From: BCD1 sp965230565
GTDB lineage: Bacteria > Bacteroidota > Bacteroidia > Chitinophagales > Saprospiraceae
Reading direction: 5' to 3'
NCBI GenBank assembly: GCA_965230565.1
Contig: CBDDLH010000016.1
Coordinates: 310,001 to 374,000 of the forward strand
Length of the DNA stretch: 64,000 bases
Position numbers and translations under genes: made by a program. The notes under the pieces were generated by a model, which was not told the DNA's origin, searched no databases, and saw only the letters and a program-made list of their open reading frames with translations. How positions within the stretch are numbered: the stretch's first letter is position 1; every line of letters begins with the position of its first letter. This document shows positions 1 through 9,647 of this stretch, piece after piece.

Positions 1-62
1 AGACGACGGAAGAACTCACGGATGCTCCATACTTTTTAAAACATGAAAAATCCGGAAATTGA
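1..62 (+). other. Possible 3' end of an upstream gene
   Basis: One frame is open from base 3 and stops at 60-62, overlapping the cutC start by 20 bases; another frame stops at 44-46 in an ATGA overlap with the cutC start. Too little is present to choose between them or to name a product. In some Bacteroidota cutC follows a glycosylasparaginase gene, which would fit the glycan-degrading genes downstream, but nothing here proves it. Confidence 0.25.
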
Positions 63-753
63 AGTATGCATAGAACAACCGGCTACCGCTAAATTAGCCG
101 GACAGTTTAATGCCACCAGAGTTGAACTATGTTCCGCCCTTGACCTTGGAGGGTTGACACCTTCTTTTGGTTTGATAGAAGCCTGCAGAGCCCTTGAGGG
201 GCCAGAAGTGTATGCCATGATAAGACCAAGGCCCGGGAATTTCTGTTATGATTCGGGTGAAATTACCGTAATGACAAAAGATATTATCGCTGCAAAAAAG
301 GCAGGAGCCCATGGTGTTGTGTTTGGGTGTTTATTACAAGATAATACCATTGATGAAGCATCGACACGCCTGCTTTTGGATGTCGCACGATCCAATGACC
401 TTGGAACCACTTTTCACCGGGCATTTGATTTTGTTCCGGATACCGAAACAGCCCTTTTGCAACTTATTGATATCGGAATAAACAGAATACTTACCTCAGG
501 TACAAAAGCCAAAGCTATTGATGGAATAGAGGTTTTGAAAAAACTCGTCAGCCTGGCAGATGGAAGAATTGACATTATGGCTGGCAGTGGAGTCAATGCC
601 GATAATGTACTTCAAATTTTAGAAACAGGTGTTCAGGCCGTTCATTTTACTTCGAAAAAACCCCTTGATGCTGCAGATGAACTCAATATGGGAAAACAAT
701 ATATACCCGATAGGGAAAAATTTAAAAAGATTATCCATGCAATTACAAAGTAA
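43..753 (+). CDS. cutC: CutC family protein
   Basis: This 236-aa cytoplasmic protein belongs to the CutC family, a TIM-barrel-like fold. The family signature RVELCSALDLGGLTPS lies at residues 26-41, followed by a RPRPGNF segment near residue 62, and the length is typical. CutC was first linked to copper tolerance in E. coli, but its biochemical role is unsettled. The next gene, a secreted beta-mannosidase, starts inside its last 17 bases, so the two are translationally coupled. That coupling to a glycosidase suggests a role in glycan turnover rather than copper handling; this is inference. Confidence 0.88.
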   Translation: MKNPEIEVCIEQPATAKLAGQFNATRVELCSALDLGGLTPSFGLIEACRALEGPEVYAMIRPRPGNFCYDSGEITVMTKDIIAAKKAGAHGVVFGCLLQDNTIDEASTRLLLDVARSNDLGTTFHRAFDFVPDTETALLQLIDIGINRILTSGTKAKAIDGIEVLKKLVSLADGRIDIMAGSGVNADNVLQILETGVQAVHFTSKKPLDAADELNMGKQYIPDREKFKKIIHAITK

Positions 754-3079
754 CGACCTTTCAAAATTCTTATTTCTTACCATTTTTTTAATATCTGTGG
801 CAACTTCAACTTTTAGTCAGGCTGTTTTTCAATTGGATCTTACCAGTAATTGGGAATTTCAACTCGCAGAAAGCGGAACACATGGGGATCAAGCCAAAAC
901 ATTGTCCAACAAATGGTTCCCCGCTACAGTCCCTGGCGTGGTGCATACCGATTTACTTGATAATGGCCTGATAGAAGATCCTTTTTGGGAAACGAATGAA
1001 ATTAAACTGCAATGGATAGAGTTTGAGAATTGGAATTATCGATCTTCTTTTCAGATAAATAAAGATCAGTTAGCTAATCAACATATTGAAATCGTTTTCG
1101 AAGGGTTAGATACTTATGCAGAAGTTTTTATCAATGGAAATAAGGTTTTTGATGCATTTAATATGTTCAGAACCTGGCGATCTGATGTAAAATCAATGCT
1201 TAAAGAAGGGAAAAATGAGTTGTTGATCAAATTCAGGTCTCCCGTTTTGGAAAACCGCCAAAAAGTGCTGGATTACCCGGTTAAATTACCTTCCGGAAAT
1301 GAAACTGTAGAGGTACAAGTCGGATCATTTACGAGAAAAGCAGCCTATCATTTTGGCTGGGATTGGGGCCCGAGGTTTGTTGGGTGCGGGATCTGGAGAC
1401 CCGTTTATCTTGAATGCTGGAACGATGCGAGAATTACGGATGTTTTTTGCCAGACAACGGAATTGACTGAAGAGGAGGCTAACGTAAAGCTTAACCTTGA
1501 AATTGAAGTCTTTGAAGCCGGGTATTACAAATTGAACTTTAATGACAGAAGCACAACGCTTTCCCTTAAAGCAGGCAAAAATCAACTCAAGTACGATTAT
1601 ACCATTAGCCACCCAAAACTTTGGTGGCCAAATGGACTGGGGGAACCACATCTGTATAATCTGGAGATTGAATTGCTAAGTGATAAGTCACTGATAGCCA
1701 GACATTCAACCCATTTTGGGGTAAGGACGATTAAACTTGTCAACGAACCTGACGAAATTGGCACTTCGTATTATTTTGTAGTCAACGGCCATCCCGTTTT
1801 TATGAAAGGAGCCAATTATATTCCCCAGGACATATTTCTTCCCGAAGTTACACCGGATCGTTATAAAAAACTGATCGCAGATGTGAAGGGTGCCAATATG
1901 AATATGCTCCGGGTCTGGGGAGGAGGTATTTATGAGAATGATATTTTTTATGACCTGTGTGATAAAAACGGGATTCTGGTTTGGCAGGACTTCATGTTTG
2001 CCGGAAGTATGTATCCGGATTTTGAAGACTTTAAGGCAAATGTTGAAGCAGAAGTACTTGATAATGTTAAACGCTTACGTAGTCATCCCTGTATTGCTCT
2101 TTGGTGCGGTAATAATGAAATTGAAGCCGCCTGGTTTAATTGGGGCTGGCAGAAGACTTTTGGCTATAGCGAAGCAGATTCTTTAAAAATATGGAATACT
2201 TATGTTGGGATTTTCCGGGAGATGATTCCGGAATATATCGAACAGTTAGATCCTCAAAGACAATATGTAAGTACTTCTCCGCTTAGCAATTGGGGGAAAT
2301 CTGTCAATTTCAATCATAGCTCTATGCACTATTGGGGTGTTTGGCATGGGAGGGAACCTTTTGAGAATTTCAAGACCAATGTCGGCAGGTTTATGGCAGA
2401 ATACGGTTTCCAGTCTTTTCCGGCTATGGAAACCATCAGGAAGTTTGCTGCTGACAGCAGTTATTCTCTTGAGTCACCAACCATGGCCAACAGGCAGAAG
2501 AGTTATATCGGGAATGGCATGATCAAAAACTACACAGAGGACTGGTATGGCAAAACGGCTACTTTTGAGGAATTTGTCCATTATAGTCAAAAAGTGCAGG
2601 CAGAAGGCATCAAAACAGCCATAAAGGCCCACAGGATGAATAAACCACATTGCATGGGAACTTTGTTTTGGCAATTGAACGATTGCTGGCCAGGACCATC
2701 CTGGAGTTGTATGGATTATTACGGCACCTATAAACCTTTGATGGACGCGGCCGCCAATTATTATAAGCCCATAGTCGCCTTTATGGATGTTAATGATGAC
2801 ACCTTTGAGATCGTGGTTGTCTCCGACAAATTAGAGCCGACAAAAGGGAATGTCAATCTCAGACTTGTAAGTCTGGATAACGAGGTACTTCGCCAGTGGA
2901 ACATAGCCTTTGATATTCCTGAGAATGGAGTTCAAAAGTATTTTTCGATGAAAATTAATGAGCTTCTACAGGGACAAAAAAAGGAGAATCTTTGGGCGGA
3001 AATAAAAGTTACAGTAGAAAATGATCTTATTTTCAAAGATGTTTATTATTTTGTGCGACCAAAGGATCTGGGGAAATAA
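737..3079 (+). CDS. GH2 beta-mannosidase, secreted
   Basis: A 780-aa glycoside hydrolase family 2 enzyme expected to remove terminal beta-mannosyl residues, such as the core mannose of N-glycans or mannan fragments. An N-terminal signal peptide (about residues 1-29, ending TSTFSQA) precedes the sugar-binding domain, the Ig-like domain and the TIM barrel. The barrel shows NMLRVWGGG, the acid/base Glu461 in WCGNNE, the nucleophile Glu555 in AEYGFQS, and a GTLFWQLNDCWPGPSW segment typical of beta-mannosidases. The ATG at 737 was chosen because it directly gives the signal peptide; the frame is open to an earlier ATG at 629, but that lies deep inside cutC. It overlaps cutC by 17 bases. Confidence 0.93.
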   Translation: MQLQSNDLSKFLFLTIFLISVATSTFSQAVFQLDLTSNWEFQLAESGTHGDQAKTLSNKWFPATVPGVVHTDLLDNGLIEDPFWETNEIKLQWIEFENWNYRSSFQINKDQLANQHIEIVFEGLDTYAEVFINGNKVFDAFNMFRTWRSDVKSMLKEGKNELLIKFRSPVLENRQKVLDYPVKLPSGNETVEVQVGSFTRKAAYHFGWDWGPRFVGCGIWRPVYLECWNDARITDVFCQTTELTEEEANVKLNLEIEVFEAGYYKLNFNDRSTTLSLKAGKNQLKYDYTISHPKLWWPNGLGEPHLYNLEIELLSDKSLIARHSTHFGVRTIKLVNEPDEIGTSYYFVVNGHPVFMKGANYIPQDIFLPEVTPDRYKKLIADVKGANMNMLRVWGGGIYENDIFYDLCDKNGILVWQDFMFAGSMYPDFEDFKANVEAEVLDNVKRLRSHPCIALWCGNNEIEAAWFNWGWQKTFGYSEADSLKIWNTYVGIFREMIPEYIEQLDPQRQYVSTSPLSNWGKSVNFNHSSMHYWGVWHGREPFENFKTNVGRFMAEYGFQSFPAMETIRKFAADSSYSLESPTMANRQKSYIGNGMIKNYTEDWYGKTATFEEFVHYSQKVQAEGIKTAIKAHRMNKPHCMGTLFWQLNDCWPGPSWSCMDYYGTYKPLMDAAANYYKPIVAFMDVNDDTFEIVVVSDKLEPTKGNVNLRLVSLDNEVLRQWNIAFDIPENGVQKYFSMKINELLQGQKKENLWAEIKVTVENDLIFKDVYYFVRPKDLGK

Positions 3080-3300
3080 ACTATTGACATCCTTAACGTT
3101 GAATCCCGGATTTTCGTAAAACTCTATTCTCCTTAATCATCTACTTATCTCGTAAAATAGGGGTTACTCTATTTGGAATGTATCAATGTTATACAACACT
3201 CTTGACAAGGCACTTAGGCCAACTAACTACAAACTCCCGTTGTTCAGTTACCATTGAGGACTACAACTAATTATTATAAAATCAAAGAACACAATTCGCT

Positions 3301-3963
3301 ATGCATTATTCTAAGTTGATCATGGGAGGGTTTTTGATCTGGCTACTGTTTTTCGCCGGGACCATGCCCGAAACAAAGAAATGGGATTTCTGGAAAGAGA
3401 GAGACGGGGTAAAGGTTTATACTCGTCTGAATACCGGCTCCAAAGTCAAAGAGTTAAAAATGGAAACCACCTATAAAGGATCGTTGTCAAGTTTTGTCGC
3501 TGTCTTGCAGGATCTTTCTTCCTATGACCGCTGGGTTTATGGTAATAAAAGCACCAAAATGGTCGATTATATTTCCGATGTGGAGCAAATCTATTATGCA
3601 GTGACAGATTTTCCATGGCCCATGTACGACCGTGATTATGTTGTTCATAACAAAATTTGGCAGGATCAGGAAACGCTGGCTTTTTATTCACTTTCCATTG
3701 CGAAGGATGGCATTTTGCCGGAAAAAAGTGGAATGGTTCGCGTCTCCACCTTGAGTGCCAAATGGACGCTCACCCCCAAGCGAAAGGGAGAATTTCATGT
3801 AGTATATACGCTTAAATCCGATCCGGAAGGTTCTATCCCCGCATGGATGACCAATATGATGTTAGATGTTGGACCCTTCAACACACTAAAGAATCTCGAA
3901 AAAGAAACGCAAAAGGCACGTTACAAATACGCGAGTTTTGATTTCATCAAGGAACCCAAATAA
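3301..3963 (+). CDS. START-domain lipid-binding-like protein
   Basis: A 220-aa protein with an N-terminal hydrophobic segment (about residues 7-21) that is probably a signal peptide or anchor, followed by one START/SRPBCC-type domain. Characteristic segments are DFPWPMYDRDYVV in the middle and DPEGSIPAWMTN near the end, both common in bacterial START proteins. The fold makes a deep hydrophobic cavity for lipids or other apolar ligands; the ligand cannot be read from sequence. It stands alone after a 221-base gap with no recognisable terminator, and the next gene follows after about 70 bases. Confidence 0.75.
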   Translation: MHYSKLIMGGFLIWLLFFAGTMPETKKWDFWKERDGVKVYTRLNTGSKVKELKMETTYKGSLSSFVAVLQDLSSYDRWVYGNKSTKMVDYISDVEQIYYAVTDFPWPMYDRDYVVHNKIWQDQETLAFYSLSIAKDGILPEKSGMVRVSTLSAKWTLTPKRKGEFHVVYTLKSDPEGSIPAWMTNMMLDVGPFNTLKNLEKETQKARYKYASFDFIKEPK

Positions 3964-4031
3964 GCAGTTTTTTTTAACAATTTAAATGCAGCCATGTAAT
4001 GCTTAATTTGTCATTGATCTTAAACAGAACA

Positions 4032-5085
4032 ATGTCTAAACCAATCTATTCGGCCTTTTTTATTCTTTTATGTAACCTTTTGAATGCTCAGGGTACATTG
4101 CTCAGCAAAGCCAATTGTACGGGTCCGGAAGGTACTTATTACACCGAAATTCATTCCACTGAAACAGGATACCTGTATTTTAAACAAACTTTTTCCTACA
4201 AGGAAGATATTTTCAGGGCGGTTGTACTGAATGCTGGTAAATCATATGTACTGCATGATGACAACCGAATAGGGGATGAGCTCGGGAAAGAAGTAATATT
4301 CATGCTCAAGAGTCATGACTTTTTGCGAATAGCTATGAATCCGGAGTTTTTATTTTCGGAATTGAAAGACAATGGTGTTAAAAAAATTGGCGGTGAAAAT
4401 TGCAGTTTTTACATGTCAGAAGATCCTTTGGGTAACCCGGCAGAGCTATATTTCTCAACAGGCGAGGTATTGAAGTTCGTTCGCCTGAAGAATCCAATGA
4501 ACCTGGAAGAATTTATTGAAATTAGTTTTTCCAACTGGCAAAAATTCAGCGGCAAAACCGTTCCGCAAAAAGTTGAAATCCTGCAGGCAGGTAAAGACTT
4601 GTTTACCTTTTCATTTTATGACATTCAATTTGATGCCCCCGGATTTACCAGAATCGTTCCCGCTACAAATAATAAATCAGAAGAGGAAAAGAAACTTTTA
4701 ATTTCCAATGAGATTCAAAGACGAGCGCATATGGAAAACAACGCTTCTTTGCTGGTTTCCCAAATTGCCGATACACTGATTACCGTTCAGAGAGGAAAAG
4801 TCAGGGTTGAAAGTAATGAAGCGATTAAAAAGCGGTTTGAATCCTATTTCAAAACGGTAAAATATCTCAAATGGGATGATGTGGTTCCTCCCTGTTATTC
4901 ACATTTCCGAAGATGGTACCATGGCTACTGTAATTGTAGAGAAGATCACCCAGGCAAGGCACCTGGAGCAGTCAGGAGATTGGGGAGAACCCTCGGAGAC
5001 TCATTTTGCCTGGACGGCTATTTACCAGAAAGTGGAAGGGGAGTGGAAAATTACCACTATCACCTCAACAAGAGAAACATTGTAA
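4032..5085 (+). CDS. Secreted protein with C-terminal SnoaL/NTF2-like domain (frame-broken)
   Basis: The ATG at 4032 gives a clear signal peptide (MSKPIYSAFFILLC... ending LLNAQG). The first ~240 residues are an unrecognised secreted domain. The last ~100 residues resemble a SnoaL/NTF2-like domain, but they lie in two frames: the first frame runs to DDVVPP near 4888, and the sequence resumes one base later as VIHISEDGTMATVIVEK and ends in TITSTRETL at 5085. Removing one base in cctccctg (4885-4892) restores 350 codons plus stop. If the first frame is left uncorrected it continues to 5180 as low-complexity nonsense. The function is unknown. Confidence 0.65.
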
Positions 5086-5228
5086 ACCAGGTGACCTCAA
5101 CCCTTCAATTCCCAGTTGAAAAGATTAAAAGAATGATAAAAAAATTTGGAGAAGCCAGCCTAAAGAATGAAAATCGTTAAACTTGCCTGATCAAAAACTA
5201 GTGTACCGTTTAACAAATTTTCCTTCCA

Positions 5229-6906
5229 ATGAACAAACTATTTTATCTGATTTTAATAGGCTTTTTATTTGCTTTTTCAAGCTGCCAGGTAAACCCTTCC
5301 TTCCAAAGGGCTGACAAGAAAGGAACTCAACATCATGTAGACAAAACCACAATTAGCAGGTGAAATTCATTGTTTTGCACCTGTTTTTCCGGTGCTGCGA
5401 AGTAAGGATAATAATCCGGTTTTCAGAATTAATATCAAAACAACAGGTAAGGAAAACCTATCAAGCATAAACGGATTTAAAATTGATCTTTCGGGAACGT
5501 ATGACTTGTCCGATATCAAAGAGGTTACCGTTTTTTATACATCCAAAGAAGAAAAATTTTCAACAGAAAAGGAATTTGGAAAATCCACTAAAATCAGGAA
5601 CAGGCTTTCGATAAGCGGACAACAGGACTTAATGCCGGGTGATAATTACTTCTGGTTATCCTTAACCATAAACGAATCCGCTGATTTACTGAATAAGGTC
5701 TCTGCCAGTTTTTCCGCCGTTAAAACCGGGACGCAATATAAAGCTATTTCAAATGCTCCAGAATATCCTTTAAAACGTATTGGAATTGCCTTAAGAAAGC
5801 ATAATGATAATGGAGTCGATACCTACAGAATTCCCGGACTTGCTACTACGAATACAGGAACGTTAATCGCCGTCTATGACATTCGCAGGAATAGTGCTGT
5901 TGATTTACAGGAAGATGTGGATATAGGCATGAACAGAAGTACGGATGGCGGCCAGACCTGGGAATCCATGAAGATCATCATGGATATGGGAGAATGGGGT
6001 GGTTTGCCAAATGATCAGAACGGGATTGGCGATCCTGCGGTGCTTGTCGATCGTAATACTAATACCATTTGGGTGGCGGCAGTCTGGGCACATGGTCATC
6101 CCGGAAAAAGGAACTGGTGGGCTTCAAAACAAGGAATGTCACCTAAAGAAACAAGCCAATTTATATTGGTAAAAAGCGAAGATGATGGGAAAACATGGTC
6201 TGATCCAATTAATATAACCAAACAAATCAAAGATCCGAAATGGCATTTATTGCTTCAGGGACCGGGAAAAGGCATTTCCATGAAAGATGGCACGCTGGTT
6301 TTTCCGGCTCAATTCAAGGATGAAAATGAAATGCCTCATTCCACCCTTATTTACAGTAAGGATCACGGACAAACCTGGCATATCGGAACTGGTGCCAAAT
6401 CCAATACTACTGAAGCCCAAATCGTTGAATTATCTGACGGAGCATTGATGTTAAATATGCGAGACAACAGAGGTTCTGGTCCAAGCGGGAAAAATGGCAA
6501 AGGTGCCCGTTCCATAGCAACGACAAAAGATTTGGGCAAAACCTGGACGGAACACCCAACCTCTATGAAGGCTCTGCCGGAACCTGTTTGCATGGCAAGT
6601 CTGATCAGACATGATTATGCGGTTGAGGATCAACAAAAATCCGTTCTGATTTTCTCTAATCCTTTTGATCAATACACCCGACAGAATATGACCATTAAGG
6701 TTAGCGAAGATGAGGGCATGTCATGGCCGGAAAAACATTTTACCCTGATTGATGAAGGAAGAGGACGCGGGTATTCTTGTTTGACCAGTATCGATGAAAA
6801 CACGATCGGGATTTTATATGAAGGCAGTCAGGCAGATCTGGTTTTTCAAAAGATCAGTCTTCAGGAATTGATGCGGGATAATTCAAAATCACAGAGTGGG
6901 CGTTGA
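5229..6906 (+). CDS. GH33 sialidase lipoprotein (frame-broken near N-terminus)
   Basis: An exo-sialidase that should release terminal sialic acids from glycoconjugates at the cell surface. The ATG at 5229 encodes a lipoprotein signal (FAFSSC lipobox), but that frame stops at 5363. The catalytic frame resumes through the aaaa run at 5343-5346; removing one A gives HHVDKPQLAGEIHCF and a single 558-aa product. Without correction, translation could only begin at GTG 5392. A sialidase N-terminal domain is followed by a six-bladed propeller with the RIPG motif and five Asp boxes (STDGGQTW, SEDDGKTW, SKDHGQTW, TKDLGKTW, SEDEGMSW). Together with the upstream beta-mannosidase it suggests host or detrital N-glycan use. 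Confidence 0.85.
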
Positions 6907-7032
6907 AACAAATCAAACCCGCCCCATGATTCTTTTTAAGCCTTTAATGTGGGCTTCGTCCATTTAAATCCACCTCCTTCGGGGATGGTCATGTTTGATG
7001 GCTACGCCGTTTGATATTGTTTGAAAATCTGG

Positions 7033-7053
7033 TTTGGCATTAGCCAAATTTTT
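7033..7053 (+). terminator. Short hairpin with T-run after the sialidase gene
   Basis: TTTGGC (7033-7038) pairs with GCCAAA (7043-7048) across an ATTA loop, followed by five T. It lies about 130 bases after the sialidase stop. It is a small stem and only a weak terminator candidate. Confidence 0.4.
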
Positions 7054-7079
7054 CGGTGGAAAGCCCCCTCCTTTGGTGG

Positions 7080-7428
7080 CTAGGGCTTCTACACAAGTAG
7101 TATAAGTTGTTTTTATAATGTGTTTTCGGTCGAGTTTTCAAGAAAACCTCCAGTTATAAGTGAAAATGAATGAATGACCAAGAAAATCGTGCCGGAACCG
7201 CAGAATCTCGAACCGCAGAATAACCAATGTAGAAGTTTTTTTAGCAATTCTAAATTGGATATTGGACATTCTGCTGTTTTGCGGTTCCGGCAGGTTCATT
7301 TTCCCTTCTTCATTCTGCCATTCGGCAGTTTTTTGCAGCCTGACTTTGAATAAACACAACGAATTGGGTTAAAATTTAAATAAAACAGATTATATATTTT
7401 TATTATACTACTTGTGTAGAAGCCCTAG
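7080..7428. mobile_element. MITE-like non-autonomous element with 26-bp terminal inverted repeats
   Basis: A perfect 26-bp inverted repeat, beginning CTAGGGCTTCTACAC, occupies 7080-7105 and 7403-7428. The 349-bp unit is flanked by a 10-bp direct repeat, CCTTTGGTGG, at 7070-7079 and 7429-7438, which looks like a target-site duplication. Inside, GCCGGAACCGCA (7191-7202) is inverted at 7280-7291, and AACCGCAGAAT is repeated directly at 7196-7206 and 7211-7221, so the transcript could fold into nested hairpins. No transposase fits; the only internal frame (73 codons, minus strand) reads as structure-derived low complexity. It sits between the convergent sialidase and TonB receptor genes. Confidence 0.7.
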
Positions 7429-7476
7429 CCTTTGGTGGGGGATAGTCGAAAAATAAGATTTTCTTTATTTTAAAAA

Positions 7477-9319
7477 TTACTGCTCGAGTTTAACTGTAAT
7501 ACCCAAAGAAGCCCACCGTCCCGGCATAACCACCAGATTGGTTTCTTTGTATTCTGTATCAAAGATGTTACTGACATTGGCAAAAACTTTAAATCGGCTG
7601 CTCTGCCAGGTTAATCGAGTATTGGCGATAAAATAGTCCTCCAGATTCACGCGATCAAAATAACGCATGGAAAAGGTCTGATAAAGTTTATTGCCAATAT
7701 AGTTGATACGGATATTGGAAGTCAACTGGAAATTCAAATTCTCCAGCGCATACTTTGAACTCAATCCACTTTGATCAACCGTTGCATCGATATAGGTGAA
7801 ACCGAAATTGAGATATTCCAGCCAGTAGTTCTTTTTATTCAAAAGACTTTTAAACCTTATGTCCAATGAGGCATCTACTCCGGTGTGAGACAGTTCCGCT
7901 ATGTTATTTGCCCTCCAGACGCTGTCTCCCGGAGTTTCCAGGACCCAGTCAATGATGTCACGCCCATCTCTGTAAAACAAGCTTAATTGGGCTTCAATCC
8001 CCTTAATGATGGTTGATCGCACACCCACTTCATAACTCAATGCATATTCAGGCTGCAAATTTCCATTTCCAAGATTGATAGGACTATTGTAAAACAGATC
8101 TGTGTAAGAAGGTACTCTGTAGGTGTAACCCACATTGGCGAATAACCCAATACCTTCCCGCAGTTCATATCCAAAATCGATCCCCGGTAAAAAGACAGGG
8201 TCAAAATCAGAATAATAATTGAATTGAACACCGGGAGTGATTTTCAATTTATCATCAAATAAGGAAAACCTTTGCTCAGCCGACAAAGCTAAATACCGTT
8301 CTTTCCCGTTGGCCAAGATTGTTACTCGACAACCACACTCTATTGAAGTCAACTCCTGCTCCAAGTGCTCCCAGTTTATTATAGGACTGAAGATTTACTT
8401 CTGCTCCCAGTGTATTATTGATGTGAAGGTTTCTGAAAAATGATGGATTATGACGAAGGAACAGATATTCGTCCTGGTTTCTTCTCCAGTAAATATTGCT
8501 CTTCAGTTGGATTTTCTCCGTCACTAATTGTTTATAACTTAATGCAACAAGGCTCGTCTGAACCTCCTCGTACTGATCCATATAATCCGGACTGGCATAA
8601 AAGCCGTTGGCTCCAAAAGCACGGTTGGTAAATCCTGCCATTAAATTTATTTGCCCTTGATCAATATCTCTTCCAGCCTGATAAAAAATGTTGGATATTT
8701 TGTAATCAGTATTGTATTTATAACCATCACTTTGGTCATGACTCCCGGATAGATAATGACTCCACTTTCCTCCGGCTTTTGCAACGGATAATTTTCCTCC
8801 CAGCAAGGCATTTTCTCCATAGCTGACCTGAGCCTTTAAACCTGATTTTTCAGGTTTTTTAGTAATAATATTAATGGCCCCTGAAAAAGCATTTTGTCCG
8901 AATATCCTGGAACCCGGTCCTTTCAGAATCTCTATTCTTTCAATGTTTTCAATGTCTACAGGTAAGTTGAGCGAATGATGTCCGGTTTGGGGATCGGAAA
9001 TGCGGATACCATTAACCAGAATGAGTACTTGTTCGAAAGTACCTCCGCGGATGCCGGCATCAGCTTGTACTCCATGTGGCCCACGTTGTCTGATATCTAT
9101 GCCGCTGTAATAATTTAAAAGGTCCTGAACATTGTTTACGGGCGCATCGGCAATCTCCTCTTTTGTTATGACCTCAATACTCCTCGTTTGGTCAGAATAA
9201 GGTGTTTCAATTCGTTTTTCCAACACCACTATTTCTTCAATATTTTCAAACTGCTGTCCAAATAAAGTACCGGAATAAGCCAATCCAGCTAAAATTAGAA
9301 AAATAAATGTTCGATTCAT
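7477..9319 (-). CDS. TonB-dependent outer membrane receptor, BtuB/siderophore type (frame-broken)
   Basis: An outer-membrane active transporter of 613 aa once one frame break is repaired. The signal peptide (ending TLFGQ) is followed by the plug domain, with SIEVITKEEIADAPVNNVQDLL, QADAGIRGG and the LKGPGSRIFGQNAFSGAINI plug signature, then a beta-barrel ending in an aromatic-poor LGITVKLEQ strand. The N-terminal frame stops at 8276 and the barrel resumes in another frame; dropping one T in the ttt at 8302-8304 joins them as LGQREERYLALSAEQ. It is not of SusC type (no long N-terminal extension or SusD partner). The substrate is unknown; plug similarity is to cobalamin or siderophore receptors, and no cobalamin riboswitch is visible upstream. 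Confidence 0.82.
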
Positions 9320-9347
9320 GGTTAGTTACATTATTTTAGTTGGGTGG

Positions 9348-9355
9348 CAAAGATA
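9348..9355 (-). promoter_or_regulatory. -7 element of the TonB receptor gene
   Basis: On the minus strand this reads TATCTTTG, a perfect match to the Bacteroidota TAnnTTTG -7 consensus, 28 bases before the receptor ATG. The -33 region lies in a T-rich stretch that also forms the tail of the upstream terminator. Confidence 0.55.
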
Positions 9356-9369
9356 GCAGAGTAGGGGAG

Positions 9370-9432
9370 AAAAAAAAGAAGCGTTTTAAGAGTATTGCAA
9401 ATCTGTGACATAACAATAAACTTAAAACGCTT
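9370..9432 (-). terminator. Rho-independent terminator of the small membrane-protein gene
   Basis: On the minus strand, AAGCGTTTTAAG (9432-9421) can pair with CTTAAAACGCTT (9390-9379), a perfect 12-bp stem with a 30-base loop, followed after one C by eight T. It separates the 51-aa gene from the TonB receptor gene. Confidence 0.65.
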
Positions 9433-9463
9433 CAGAGGTTCGGGATCTTAGAAAAAGTAACTT

Positions 9464-9619
9464 CTAGGTATTTATTTCCACTTTAACGGATTCATCATAG
9501 TTCTTATGCCCAAACAGGATGAAAACTAAAAGAACAACTCCTGCAACCAAAAACCTGGGAATCATTTCGATAAAGTTGTCCCAGAAAAGAACAAAGGTTT
9601 CTCTCAATTTATCCTTCAT
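9464..9619 (-). CDS. 51-aa single-pass membrane protein
   Basis: A short gene starting at ATG 9619-9617 and ending at TAG 9466-9464. The product has an N-terminal segment MKDKLRETFVLFWDNFIEM, one transmembrane helix (about residues 22-40, RFLVAGVVLLVFILFGHK) and a short charged tail. The N-terminus resembles the first helix of small mechanosensitive-channel (MscS-like) proteins of Bacteroidota, but no channel domain follows, so this may be an independent small protein or a remnant. It lies 28 bases downstream of the AstE/AspA-like gene on the same strand and is followed by a good terminator, consistent with being the last gene of that operon. Confidence 0.5.
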   Translation of the reverse strand: MKDKLRETFVLFWDNFIEMIPRFLVAGVVLLVFILFGHKNYDESVKVEINT

Positions 9620-9647
9620 GGCAATGTTAATTTTTTGGTTAACAATA

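Noticed and set aside
629..736. Earlier ATG of the beta-mannosidase frame
   Set aside because: It lies over 120 bases inside cutC and would put 36 non-signal residues before a clear signal peptide.
5086..5180. C-terminal extension of the SnoaL/NTF2-like protein in the uncorrected frame
   Set aside because: It is composition-biased nonsense generated after the frame break; the homologous domain continues and ends at 5085 in the other frame.
7138..7359. 73-codon minus-strand frame inside the MITE-like element
   Set aside because: Its sequence follows the internal repeats (ILRF repeated) and has no family resemblance; not a transposase and not called as a gene.
9320..9463. Possible cobalamin riboswitch upstream of the BtuB-like receptor
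   Set aside because: The leader is short and contains a terminator for the upstream gene; no B12-box or conserved riboswitch elements were seen.
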